From positions 1-64,000 of the forward strand of contig DAISWO010000002.1 of assembly GCA_036826295.1 (NCBI GenBank): a stretch of 64,000 bases of DNA. Direction: 5' to 3'. This DNA comes from DAISWO01 sp036826295 (lineage in GTDB: Bacteria; Patescibacteriota; Saccharimonadia; Saccharimonadales; JAGQNJ01). Each line of letters begins with the position of its first letter. Position 1 is the stretch's first letter. This document shows, piece after piece, positions 40,769 to 49,626 of the stretch. A program made the translations under genes and the position numbers. Under the pieces are notes generated by a model. That model worked only from the letters and a program-made list of their open reading frames with translations. It was not told where the DNA came from and did no database searches.

Positions 40769-40790
40769 GTATACGATTATTGTCGTATAC
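40769..40790 (+). promoter_or_regulatory. Inverted repeat at the clpC transcription start
   Basis: Perfect 8-bp arms GTATACGA and TCGTATAC around TTATTG, centred just after the predicted start of transcription. It may be a 5'-end hairpin protecting the message, or a second operator beside CIRCE. Confidence 0.65.
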
Positions 40791-40817
40791 AAAATTAATT
40801 CGAGGGATAATTAATAC

Positions 40818-43292
40818 ATGCACCCAAATTCATCTGACTTTCAAGAGTTTCTCAATCACTTGACCGAAAACGCTCTACAGAGTTTGCGCCACGCTGATGC
40901 TATTGCTAGAACCGCTAATAGCCCATACGTGGGCACCGAACATTTGCTCTTAGGTGTGTTAGCCCAAGAAGGCTCGCTGGGATCAAAAGTTTTAATCGAT
41001 GCTGGAGTGACTCTTGATAAAGCTCGAGTATCACTTAAACTCAACCCTAATAATATCGTTATTAATATCGGAGCAAAGGGATTAAGTGAAACGGCAAAAC
41101 TAACACTAAAGATGGCATACGATGTAGCCCAAGAATTCAACCAAGAGTTCTGCGGTACTGAGCATATTGTTTATAGTATTTTGACTCAAAAAAATGCTAG
41201 AGCTACAGTACTAATCCGAGATATGAATGTCGATGTGGACAGACTAATTGGAGAGCTAGAACAGTTTTTAAATAAGCAGCAATACGACGAGAATGGGCCA
41301 GTTGGATCACAAAAACGTGTTAAAAAAGGAAGAAAAACTGCTTTAGATTTTTTTGGAACTGATTTGACGCTTCAGGCTAAAGAAAAAAAGCTTGACCCGG
41401 TCGTTGGCCGAGACCCACAAATCCGGCGCTTGATTACTATCCTTAATCGGCGTACTAAAAATAACCCCGTTCTAATTGGAGAGCCTGGCGTAGGTAAGAC
41501 TGCTATTGCTGAAGGTCTGGCTCAAAGAATTGTCAGTGAAGATGTACCGGATGGGTTGTTAGAGAAAAAGATTATTATGCTTGACCTCGCCGGAATGATT
41601 GCGGGGACAAAGTACAGAGGCGAGTTTGAGGATAGACTGAAAAAAGTTATGAACGAATTAGAGCGGGATAAGAATATTATTATTTTTATCGATGAGCTCC
41701 ATTTGATAGTTGGCGCAGGAGCTGCTGAGGGTGCGATGGATGCGGGAAATATCCTAAAACCTGCGCTCGCAAGAGGTAAAATCCAGATGATTGGTGCCAC
41801 TACCACAAATGAGTACACAAAGCATATTGAAAAAGATGCAGCCTTAGAGCGACGACTACAGCCGATTCAAGTCCCGGAGACGAATGTTAATGAGACTATA
41901 GCAATCTTAAAGGGCCTCCGAAAACATTATGAAGCGTTTCATGGAGTTACAATTAGCGATGAAGTTATAGTCGATACTGTACAGTTAGCCAAACGCTACA
42001 TTAACGATAGATTTATGCCCGATAAAGCAATTGATTTGATTGATGAGACGGCCGCCCATCTACGGCTAGACAAGGGTCGTACACCGCCGGAAGTACGAAG
42101 ACTAAAACAAGAACTAAAACTTATCAATACTCGTATTGAAGACGCAGTTGACGCCGAAGATTACGAAAGAGCAGCTCAGAATAAACAACGGGCCAGTCAA
42201 ATCCAGGAAGAACTGAAAAAAATCCATTCTAAAGAGAAAGACAATAAGCGACTAGTCATGAATAGCGAGGATGTTGCTGGTACTGTCGCTAGAATGACAG
42301 GAGTGCCAGCGCAGAAGGTCATTAGGTCAGAGGCAAAATATCTTATGAATTTGGAAAAATCGTTAGGTAATTATGTCATAGGTCAAGATGAAGCCGTTGA
42401 AGCCGTATCTAAAGCTATCAGACGAAATAGATCTGGGGTTGGTAGCGAAAAAAGGCCTGTTGGCTCATTCATCTTTCTTGGGCCTACGGGGGTTGGTAAG
42501 ACTGAACTTGCACGAGTACTCGCTAGAGAATTTTACGGTTCAGAAGAGGCTTTAGTGAAAATCGACATGAGTGAATTTAGCGAACGTCATACTGTGGCGC
42601 GGTTAGTTGGATCACCAGCCGGTTACGTTGGATACGATGATGGCGGACAGCTTACTGATAAGATTAGGCGTCAACCGTATAGTCTAGTTTTGTTTGACGA
42701 GATTGAAAAAGCTCATCCAGAAGTCTTTAACATGTTGCTTCAGATACTTGAAGACGGGCACTTAACTGATGCCAAGGGCAGAAAAATTGATTTTACGAAT
42801 ACTATAGTGATTATGACTAGCAATATTGGAGCCGAAAAACTCCAAAAAGAAGCTTCATTTGGCTTTTCAGTTAACACTAGCAAGCAATTAGAGAATCTCG
42901 ACGAGCTCCATAAAGCTAATAAAGATAAAGTGCTTGATGATCTAAAAAAGATGCTACGACCTGAACTATTAAATCGGATTGATAAGACAATAGTATTTCG
43001 GGCTTTAACTAAAAAAGATATTATCAGAATTCTTGATTTACAAGTTAATGAGTTAAAAGAGAGATTAGTGAAGCATGGTCTAAGCGTTAAATTATCGCCT
43101 CAGGCAAAACAGTACATGCTTGACAATGGTTATGATGCTAAAAACGGCGTCAGACCCCTCAGAAGGCTTCTGCAGGAAACTCTAGAGGATTATATTGCCA
43201 CTGAGTTATTGTCGAATAAATACAAAAAAGGCGACATAATCTCAATCGATTCAAAAAAACGAGATTTGGTGTATAAAATCACATCTGAATAG
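40818..43292 (+). CDS. clpC: ATP-dependent Clp protease ATPase subunit ClpC
   Basis: AAA+ unfoldase that feeds proteins to ClpP. It has two Clp N repeats (residues 1-150, YVGTEHLLLGVL and FCGTEHIVYSIL), the first ATPase module with GEPGVGKTAIAEG and IIIFIDELH, a UVR-like coiled middle (DAEDYERAAQNKQRA) typical of ClpC rather than ClpA, the second module with GPTGVGKTELAR, and the C-terminal domain. At 824 residues it is full length. A CIRCE operator and strong promoter precede it, so heat-shock control by HrcA is expected. clpP at 57.3 kb carries the same operator. Confidence 0.96.
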   Translation: MHPNSSDFQEFLNHLTENALQSLRHADAIARTANSPYVGTEHLLLGVLAQEGSLGSKVLIDAGVTLDKARVSLKLNPNNIVINIGAKGLSETAKLTLKMAYDVAQEFNQEFCGTEHIVYSILTQKNARATVLIRDMNVDVDRLIGELEQFLNKQQYDENGPVGSQKRVKKGRKTALDFFGTDLTLQAKEKKLDPVVGRDPQIRRLITILNRRTKNNPVLIGEPGVGKTAIAEGLAQRIVSEDVPDGLLEKKIIMLDLAGMIAGTKYRGEFEDRLKKVMNELERDKNIIIFIDELHLIVGAGAAEGAMDAGNILKPALARGKIQMIGATTTNEYTKHIEKDAALERRLQPIQVPETNVNETIAILKGLRKHYEAFHGVTISDEVIVDTVQLAKRYINDRFMPDKAIDLIDETAAHLRLDKGRTPPEVRRLKQELKLINTRIEDAVDAEDYERAAQNKQRASQIQEELKKIHSKEKDNKRLVMNSEDVAGTVARMTGVPAQKVIRSEAKYLMNLEKSLGNYVIGQDEAVEAVSKAIRRNRSGVGSEKRPVGSFIFLGPTGVGKTELARVLAREFYGSEEALVKIDMSEFSERHTVARLVGSPAGYVGYDDGGQLTDKIRRQPYSLVLFDEIEKAHPEVFNMLLQILEDGHLTDAKGRKIDFTNTIVIMTSNIGAEKLQKEASFGFSVNTSKQLENLDELHKANKDKVLDDLKKMLRPELLNRIDKTIVFRALTKKDIIRILDLQVNELKERLVKHGLSVKLSPQAKQYMLDNGYDAKNGVRPLRRLLQETLEDYIATELLSNKYKKGDIISIDSKKRDLVYKITSE

Positions 43293-43316
43293 CAGAAGTT
43301 AGTTATAATAAATAGA

Positions 43317-44285
43317 ATGAGATTGAATAAAAAAGTATTTAGTCTGTTGCCGATAATAATTCTATTGGCAATTGGTGTTGGCTTCGTTTATAGACAATCT
43401 ATATTTGATTGGTACAGGTTGTGGTCATATGATCCACCTGCTAGCATCAAGCAAGTCGCGAAAAAAGCTACCATGACCGAAGACGGAAAGAGGAACTTCT
43501 ATGTTATGCATCCTGTTGTTTCAAGCGGGACTGACTTTAACGATAAATGCCGAAATGATATGGCTAATGAATATTCGATAATTTTAGGATGCTATATAAG
43601 TAATGACGGGATTTATTTATACGACGTAGATGATAAGCGGTTGAAAGGAATTGTTGAAGTAACAGCGGCACATGAAATGCTGCATTCGGCTTACGATCGA
43701 TTAAGCGCTAGCGAGAAACAAAAAGTAGACGAGATGACTAGTCAAACGATACTAAATGTCTCAGACAATAGGATAAAAAAGACTGTTGAGCAATACAGGA
43801 AGCAAGATCCTTCTAGCGTGCCAAATGAACTGCATTCCATACTGGGCACTGAAGTAGCCGAACTCCCGCAGGAACTTGAAAATTATTATAAGAAGTATTT
43901 TGCTGATCGATCGGTTGTTACTAGTTTGTCGGCAGGTTATGAGACAGAATTTAGTACCAGACAAAGCAAGGCGGAACAGATTGAATTGCAGATTTCTGGT
44001 CTTAAGACTGAAATTGAGACGAATCAAAAGTTAGTGAACGACAAAAGATTTCAACTAGAAAATGATAAAGCAGAACTTGATGAGTTATTGGCTGATGGTA
44101 AGGCTGATGAGTACAACCAGAGAGTAGATACGTATAATCAAAGTGTCAGCGACTATAATCAGATTGTTAACGACCTACAAGCGACAATTAATCAGCACAA
44201 TGCTCTTGTAAAAGAGTATAGGACTGTGTCTCTGGAAATAAATGATCTATACCAGTCGATAGATAGCCGACCAGCAGAACTATAG
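43317..44285 (+). CDS. Membrane-anchored protein with an HEXXH motif and C-terminal coiled coil
   Basis: Not a family I can name. Residues about 8-25 form a signal anchor (VFSLLPIIILLAIGVGFVY), so the rest lies outside the membrane. Around residue 120 is VTAAHEMLHSAYDRL, a zinc-protease-type HEXXH in a hydrophobic helix, in a domain that also has two cysteines (KCRNDMANEY, ILGCYIS). From about residue 210 to the end is a long coiled coil rich in Gln, Glu and Asn. A secreted or wall-facing metallopeptidase is plausible but unproven; the third zinc ligand could not be assigned. A TATAAT box ends 7 bases before the ATG. Confidence 0.75.
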   Translation: MRLNKKVFSLLPIIILLAIGVGFVYRQSIFDWYRLWSYDPPASIKQVAKKATMTEDGKRNFYVMHPVVSSGTDFNDKCRNDMANEYSIILGCYISNDGIYLYDVDDKRLKGIVEVTAAHEMLHSAYDRLSASEKQKVDEMTSQTILNVSDNRIKKTVEQYRKQDPSSVPNELHSILGTEVAELPQELENYYKKYFADRSVVTSLSAGYETEFSTRQSKAEQIELQISGLKTEIETNQKLVNDKRFQLENDKAELDELLADGKADEYNQRVDTYNQSVSDYNQIVNDLQATINQHNALVKEYRTVSLEINDLYQSIDSRPAEL

Positions 44286-44287
44286 TC

Positions 44288-44296
44288 TGATACAAT
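44288..44296 (+). promoter_or_regulatory. Extended -10 promoter of radA
   Basis: TGA directly followed by TACAAT, 7 bases before the radA ATG; overlaps the end of the upstream gene. Leaderless type. Confidence 0.55.
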
Positions 44297-44303
44297 CTCT
44301 ATA

Positions 44304-45644
44304 ATGGCAAAAAAACAACAAAAGCTGTATTTGTGTAGTAATTGCGGAGATGAATTCAACGTTTGGGCTGGTAAATGCCAGTCCTGCGATCAGTGGAATA
44401 CATTAGAAGAAATAATAGTTGATAAAAGTACTAGGAAGAATCCAAAAACAAGCGAAATTACGATAGTCTCGACAAAAGATGCCATAAAGAATAAAGAGAA
44501 AAGGCTTCAGGTCGGCGATGTTGATCTCGATAAAGTGCTTGGCGGAGGTTTAGTAAAAGGAGGTGTTGTATTAATCGCTGGAGAGCCAGGGATTGGCAAA
44601 AGCACACTACTACTTCAAATAGCTGATGGTTCCGGCAAGCAAGCAAAGGTTTTGTACGTGAGCGCAGAAGAATCCATACATCAAGTAGGGCTTCGTGCTG
44701 CAAGACTGGGAGTTGATAAGAATAATATATCCCTTTCCGACGAAACCGACGTAGATACAATTGCGCAGACCATAGATTCTAAAAAGTTTGATCTGGTTAT
44801 TGTCGATTCAATACAAACGGTATCAACAAGTTTGCTCTCAAGTTCATCAGGCTCTATTAGTCAAATTACTAGCTGTACTCATCTATTAATTGAGGCTTCA
44901 AAAAGATCTAATACCGCACTAATGATAGTTGGCCATGTAACAAAAGAAGGAAGCATCGCCGGACCAAAAATCTTAGAGCATATTGTAGATGTAGTTCTGC
45001 AACTAGAAGGGGATAGGCATGGTGGCTTTAAGCTCCTTAGGAGTATCAAGAACCGCTTTGGAAGTACAAATGAAGTAGCAATCCTTGAAATGGTAGAGAA
45101 GGGACTGAGAGTAGTCGAAAATCCTTCCAAAGAGTTATTAAAAGAAAGACAAATAACTGACGGGTCAGTAGTTTTGGCAACGATGGAAGGGACACGCCCT
45201 GTGTTGGTTGAGGTCCAAGCGCTTGTTAACAAAACCAGTTATGGATACCCGAAGAGGACATCTAGTGGATTTGATCTTAATCGTCTAAATCTGTTGATAG
45301 CAGTGTTGGAAAAGCGAACAAAACTCAATCTCTCAGATAAGGATATTTATATAAACATTGTTGGAGGCATAAAGATTTCTGAAAATGCCGCAGATCTCGC
45401 TGTCTGTATGGCGATAGGCTCAGCAGCGAACGGCCTAAAACTCTCAGTTAATTCTGTCGTGTTTGGTGAAGTTGGCTTAAGCGGGGAAGTCCGTCATGTA
45501 GGAAATATCGATAAGCGTATTGAAGAGTCAAACAAGATGGGATTTGACCAAACAATTGGTCCAAAACCATCGAGCTCAACAAAACCATCACACTTTATAG
45601 CTAAAGATTTACGTTTAACTCTAAATCACTTTTTGAAAGTCTAG
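44304..45644 (+). CDS. radA: DNA repair protein RadA
   Basis: RecA-like ATPase that helps branch migration in recombination repair. It has the N-terminal zinc finger CSNCGDEFNVWAGKCQSCDQW (four cysteines kept, in CxxC pairs), Walker A GEPGIGKSTLLLQ, Walker B-type DLVIVDSIQTV, the RadA-specific KNRFGSTNE, and the Lon-like C-terminal domain (DLAVCMAIGSAA, GEVGLSGEVRHV). It is 446 residues, full length. It meets the convergent PBP gene with a 7-base gap. Confidence 0.97.
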   Translation: MAKKQQKLYLCSNCGDEFNVWAGKCQSCDQWNTLEEIIVDKSTRKNPKTSEITIVSTKDAIKNKEKRLQVGDVDLDKVLGGGLVKGGVVLIAGEPGIGKSTLLLQIADGSGKQAKVLYVSAEESIHQVGLRAARLGVDKNNISLSDETDVDTIAQTIDSKKFDLVIVDSIQTVSTSLLSSSSGSISQITSCTHLLIEASKRSNTALMIVGHVTKEGSIAGPKILEHIVDVVLQLEGDRHGGFKLLRSIKNRFGSTNEVAILEMVEKGLRVVENPSKELLKERQITDGSVVLATMEGTRPVLVEVQALVNKTSYGYPKRTSSGFDLNRLNLLIAVLEKRTKLNLSDKDIYINIVGGIKISENAADLAVCMAIGSAANGLKLSVNSVVFGEVGLSGEVRHVGNIDKRIEESNKMGFDQTIGPKPSSSTKPSHFIAKDLRLTLNHFLKV

Positions 45645-45651
45645 TAACTAT

Positions 45652-48600
45652 TTAGAGCGGATATGTAAATGTGATTGTGCTTGATTTGCCGTTTGCAGTC
45701 ACTGTTGCGGTATAGCTCTTTCCAATTTCTACTTCCCTAACTAGAGATTTGCTGGTGGTTGACGAACAACTATTTGGCCCGCCAGATTCTTTTAGGCACA
45801 CTTGATAAGTTGTGCCGGACGGTAGATTAGAACTCGCCCATTGAATTTTTACTTCATCGCCTCCCTGATCAGCTACAGAAAGTGATCCTATACTCGTTCC
45901 ACTACTTGAACTACCGGTTATAGTTGATGAATCTGTAGCATCGTACAGAACACTGTCTATAACTGTGGCTGTAACTGATTTAGAACCACTAAAAGTAGGC
46001 TTATAGTTTTTGTAAATTACTGTGCCTGGTTTTGAAATCGTGAATGAGCCTCCTGCAATTTGAGATCCACCAACTGAAAATGTTACTTTACCAGGGAATT
46101 TAGCGCTTGTAAGCGGGTGAGTACCTTGGCTAACTGTAGCAACTAGATTATAGCTATTTGAGCCTTGTTTTTGTACGGAAAGGCTAATTTTTGGCTTACT
46201 ATCACTACATTTGTGAACATCATCTTGTTGACCCGAATTGTTTCCTCCGGCGTCAACGTAAGTGTCTCCAGAAAAGCTTGAAGCGTCGGTTTCGGTGAGA
46301 GTTTTCTTGGCACGATTTGGTGTACAACTCGTTGCAATTTTGTTTGAGACAATGTCGATTGTCTTTTTTGATGCGGATTTCTTTTTATTGTTTTGGTACC
46401 AACTTGGGTACAAGTCTCTTGCAGGGCTTGGCTCAACAGAACCAATACCTACGTGATTTCTGATGACATATGCTGATTCTTCTTTGACTCCTGCTGGTCT
46501 TGACCAGTCTTTGGCTTTTTTACCTTCATGGGCTGCATTCATCCAGCCTTGCCAGATAGGCTGAGTCATACTTTCCATGGTCCCGCTCATTTCAACTTGT
46601 CGAGTATGATGTCCAACCCAAACACTAGTAGAGTATTTTGAGGAGTATCCTGTCATCCAACCGTCTTTGCCGTCGTTCGTGGTACCAGTTTTCATGGCAA
46701 AATTCCAGCCATTCGGTCCGTACTGAGGTTTTCTGCCTGCAGGGAAATAGCTTGCGTTAGGGTCCGACAGAATGTCGTTTATGATGTATGCAGAGTCTGC
46801 TTTGATTGCTTGTCTTGATTTTCCTTTATCGTCTCGACTCCAATCATATACTGGTTTTGACGTGGAATCTTCAATCTTTAGAATATAGGTCTGAGGAATC
46901 CATTTACCATTCCGTGAAAGCGAAGCCTGGGCGTGGACATGTTCATCAAGTTTTAAGAAAGCACCGTCACCGATTGAAGATGAAGCTCCACATTGAATGG
47001 ATTCTGTTAAAGCTTCGTCGCCGTAACACTTATATCCGCTCTCTAGTCCGAGGTTTTCAGCAGTCTTAATCGTCTTATCGACACCGTTTATTAGCATTGC
47101 TTTAACGGCTGGTACATTTCTAGATCCACCTAACGCATAACGAATAGTTACAGGACCAGGATACCTGAAATCATAGTCATATAAACAATTACCATTTCCA
47201 CGTGGTGGAGGTAACCCTTTGTTGGTGCACTCGTAACCTTCAAGAGGACCCTGCGTGTCATAAAGAACAGACCCTGCACCGAAATTATTTTGGTTGTCAA
47301 TTAATGAAACATAATCGTAAGGTTTAAAACTAGAGCCCGGTGGTAGCTTTGTCTGGGCATAGTTAAGCTGACCAAACTCTTTGTTGGTAAAATCTGTTCC
47401 TCCAACTAAGGCAACCATTTGACCTGTTTCGACGTCTTCTGATGCAATGGCTGCGTTATCTCCCCCTTGAGCGTACACCTGACCTATACCGGCTGCAATT
47501 TGTTCTTCCGCTTTCTTTTGTAACTTTAAATCAAGTGAAGTAGTGACTTTCCAGCCACCAATGTCGGCAGTTTCGGAAGCAATTTTGTTCTGGATCTGAT
47601 TCTTTGCAGCTAGGACAAACCACGGGGCCTTAATACCGGCGAATTTAGCTTTTCTAGGTTTAACAGTTTTTAGAACATTTACTTTTTTGGCCTTATCCCT
47701 CTCAGCAGAAGAAATCATTCCTTGATCTACCATTTGGTCTAAGATGTAGTGCTGTCTGTTTGTAAAACTTTCTTTATCAAAGTCTTGACTGTAAGGAGAG
47801 TAGTATCTTGGTGATTTAGGGATAGCTGCAAGCATTGAAGATTCGGCAAGATTAAGTTCTTTTGCCGATTTGTTAAAGTAATCACGCGCAGCTGCTTCGG
47901 CTCCGTACTCAATTCCCCCGTATGGCGCAGTGTTTAAGTAACCTGTTAAGATTTCTGTTTTTGAATAGCTTCTTTCAAGTTCTACTGCCAGAATAACTTC
48001 TTTGACTTTCCTACTAACGGTTCGTTCTTGAGTCCAGTTTTGAGTCAGCTTTACTAATTGTTGGGTAATAGTTGACCCTCCTTGTGTGCTTCCACCGAAA
48101 GCATTATTCCAGGCGGCACGTGATATTCCTCGGACATCAAAACCACCGTGTTTAAAAAAGTCTTTGTCTTCTATTGCGATAGTCGCATCTTTAAGCTCTT
48201 GTGAAATATCGTCTTCTTCAACGGGTATACGTTTGGCCGCATCATAATCTTCCCATAACAGGACTTTGCCAGTTCGGTCGTAATACTGAATACTTCCACC
48301 TAGATTGCTACCAGTTATTGATCTTAGGTCTGGTAGATCTTTTCGAAAATATGCAAACATCCCAACGAGTATCAAGAAACCTGCAATAAGGCCAATTCCC
48401 ATAATTTTAAGAGCCATTATTCCACCCTCACGACTGAACCAATAATGATACATTCGTTTAGGATGTAATCTGTAGAAGAATCTTTGAACGCGACCCTTTG
48501 GCATACCGCTTAGACGTTCTGCTTTAGATCTGGTCTTTGAATCATTTCGAATTTTTAGTTTGTCAGATATGCTTCGGTGGATTTTCACAGTAGAACCACT

Positions 48601-48654
48601 TCTGGTTGTAAAAGTATTTCTTCCGACTCTTGGGCTTCGGCGATTTCGTGCCAT
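45652..48654 (-). CDS. Class A penicillin-binding protein (PBP1A type) with C-terminal Ig-like tail
   Basis: Bifunctional peptidoglycan synthase. A basic cytoplasmic N-terminus of about 75 residues is followed by one membrane helix (MGIGLIAGFLILVGMFAYF), the GT51 glycosyltransferase domain (EDKDFFKHGGFD, GGSTITQQLVK) and the transpeptidase domain with SSFK, SRN and KTGTT motifs. After about residue 740 comes a Ser/Thr/Gly-rich region and two probable Ig/fibronectin-like beta domains ending the 1000-residue protein. These extra domains may bind wall or host surface (inference). On its strand it has TATAAT, a leader and AAGGAG. Confidence 0.95.
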   Translation of the reverse strand: MARNRRSPRVGRNTFTTRSGSTVKIHRSISDKLKIRNDSKTRSKAERLSGMPKGRVQRFFYRLHPKRMYHYWFSREGGIMALKIMGIGLIAGFLILVGMFAYFRKDLPDLRSITGSNLGGSIQYYDRTGKVLLWEDYDAAKRIPVEEDDISQELKDATIAIEDKDFFKHGGFDVRGISRAAWNNAFGGSTQGGSTITQQLVKLTQNWTQERTVSRKVKEVILAVELERSYSKTEILTGYLNTAPYGGIEYGAEAAARDYFNKSAKELNLAESSMLAAIPKSPRYYSPYSQDFDKESFTNRQHYILDQMVDQGMISSAERDKAKKVNVLKTVKPRKAKFAGIKAPWFVLAAKNQIQNKIASETADIGGWKVTTSLDLKLQKKAEEQIAAGIGQVYAQGGDNAAIASEDVETGQMVALVGGTDFTNKEFGQLNYAQTKLPPGSSFKPYDYVSLIDNQNNFGAGSVLYDTQGPLEGYECTNKGLPPPRGNGNCLYDYDFRYPGPVTIRYALGGSRNVPAVKAMLINGVDKTIKTAENLGLESGYKCYGDEALTESIQCGASSSIGDGAFLKLDEHVHAQASLSRNGKWIPQTYILKIEDSTSKPVYDWSRDDKGKSRQAIKADSAYIINDILSDPNASYFPAGRKPQYGPNGWNFAMKTGTTNDGKDGWMTGYSSKYSTSVWVGHHTRQVEMSGTMESMTQPIWQGWMNAAHEGKKAKDWSRPAGVKEESAYVIRNHVGIGSVEPSPARDLYPSWYQNNKKKSASKKTIDIVSNKIATSCTPNRAKKTLTETDASSFSGDTYVDAGGNNSGQQDDVHKCSDSKPKISLSVQKQGSNSYNLVATVSQGTHPLTSAKFPGKVTFSVGGSQIAGGSFTISKPGTVIYKNYKPTFSGSKSVTATVIDSVLYDATDSSTITGSSSSGTSIGSLSVADQGGDEVKIQWASSNLPSGTTYQVCLKESGGPNSCSSTTSKSLVREVEIGKSYTATVTANGKSSTITFTYPL

Positions 48655-48813
48655 TATTGATTACTCTCCTTGGATTTAACATGAACATTATATCAAATAA
48701 TGCTGGGATTAACGCTATGAAAAGCTTAGCAGTATAAAAATGCATTCCAGTATTCAAAGTATGTGTACCTAAAAATATGGATTCACAAAAAACCTGATAT
48801 ACTTTTTGCTGAC

Positions 48814-49584
48814 ATGACAAAACAAAATGCTAAACAAAAACGAGCTGATCAATATAACGACCCATCCCATAACTACAAAAATTACTGGGATGGACGTGAG
48901 TATGAGAACGCAGCCGAAGAGTTGGCTATACGACGATTACTGAAAAACAGGTCTTTTAGACATGCAGTTGACGTTGGTGGAGGTTACGGTAGGCTTTGTA
49001 TCCTTCTCGAAGAATACGCAAAGAAAGTGACACTTGCTGAACCTAGTAAACAACAGTTAGATATCGCTAAAGATTTTTTAAAAAACCATAAAAGAATCAA
49101 TCGCGAACTAATGCAGGCTGATGACCTCAAATTCAAAGACGAAAGCGTAGACCTAGTTACGATGGTGCGCGTAATGCACCACCTGCCTGATCCTTCGCTT
49201 GAGTTTTCCGAAATTGCCCGAATTTTATCAAGTGACGGGTTGTTCATACTCGAAATTGCCAATTTGGCGCATATACGAAATCGTATTAAATACATGATAA
49301 AAGGCAAAAAAGTTCCGATAGACCCTGTGGATATTCGGAGTCCAAAAAATCGTAATAAGAACGAAATCGATTTTGTTAACCATAATCCTAAGAAAGTTGC
49401 CAAACAACTTGCCCATGCAGGGTTGAGAGTTGATAAAGTTTTGTCTGTATCTAACCTTCGTAGTCCCGGCCTCAAAAAAATTGCACCGATAAGCGCAATG
49501 GTAACTGTTGAAAAGTTTTTACAACGTCCTCTTGCAAGAGCACACTTTGGGCCGAGCGTATTCTTTTTAGTAAAAAAAGCCTAG
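48814..49584 (+). CDS. SAM-dependent methyltransferase (class I)
   Basis: Rossmann-fold methyltransferase of unknown substrate. SAM-binding motif I is AVDVGGGYGRLC, the acidic residue after strand 2 is in VTLAEPSKQQ, motif with DDLKF follows, and MVRVMHHLPDPSLEF resembles UbiE/COQ5-type enzymes. An in-frame ATG at 48763 exists, but the ATG at 48814 is chosen, because an extended -10 (TGA-TATACT) ends 10 bases before it; that gives 256 residues. It shares a 159-bp upstream region with the divergent PBP gene. Confidence 0.85.
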   Translation: MTKQNAKQKRADQYNDPSHNYKNYWDGREYENAAEELAIRRLLKNRSFRHAVDVGGGYGRLCILLEEYAKKVTLAEPSKQQLDIAKDFLKNHKRINRELMQADDLKFKDESVDLVTMVRVMHHLPDPSLEFSEIARILSSDGLFILEIANLAHIRNRIKYMIKGKKVPIDPVDIRSPKNRNKNEIDFVNHNPKKVAKQLAHAGLRVDKVLSVSNLRSPGLKKIAPISAMVTVEKFLQRPLARAHFGPSVFFLVKKA

Positions 49585-49612
49585 AACTTAGCTAAACGAA
49601 CATAACAGTCGC

Positions 49613-49618
49613 TATAAT
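49613..49618 (+). promoter_or_regulatory. -10 box of recG, leaderless type
   Basis: Consensus TATAAT, 8 bases before the recG ATG, no ribosome site. Confidence 0.55.
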
Positions 49619-49626
49619 ATGACTGT

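Noticed and set aside
48984..49475. 163-codon open frame on the minus strand opposite the methyltransferase
   Set aside because: It lies wholly inside a well-supported methyltransferase gene, and its translation shows no domain features.
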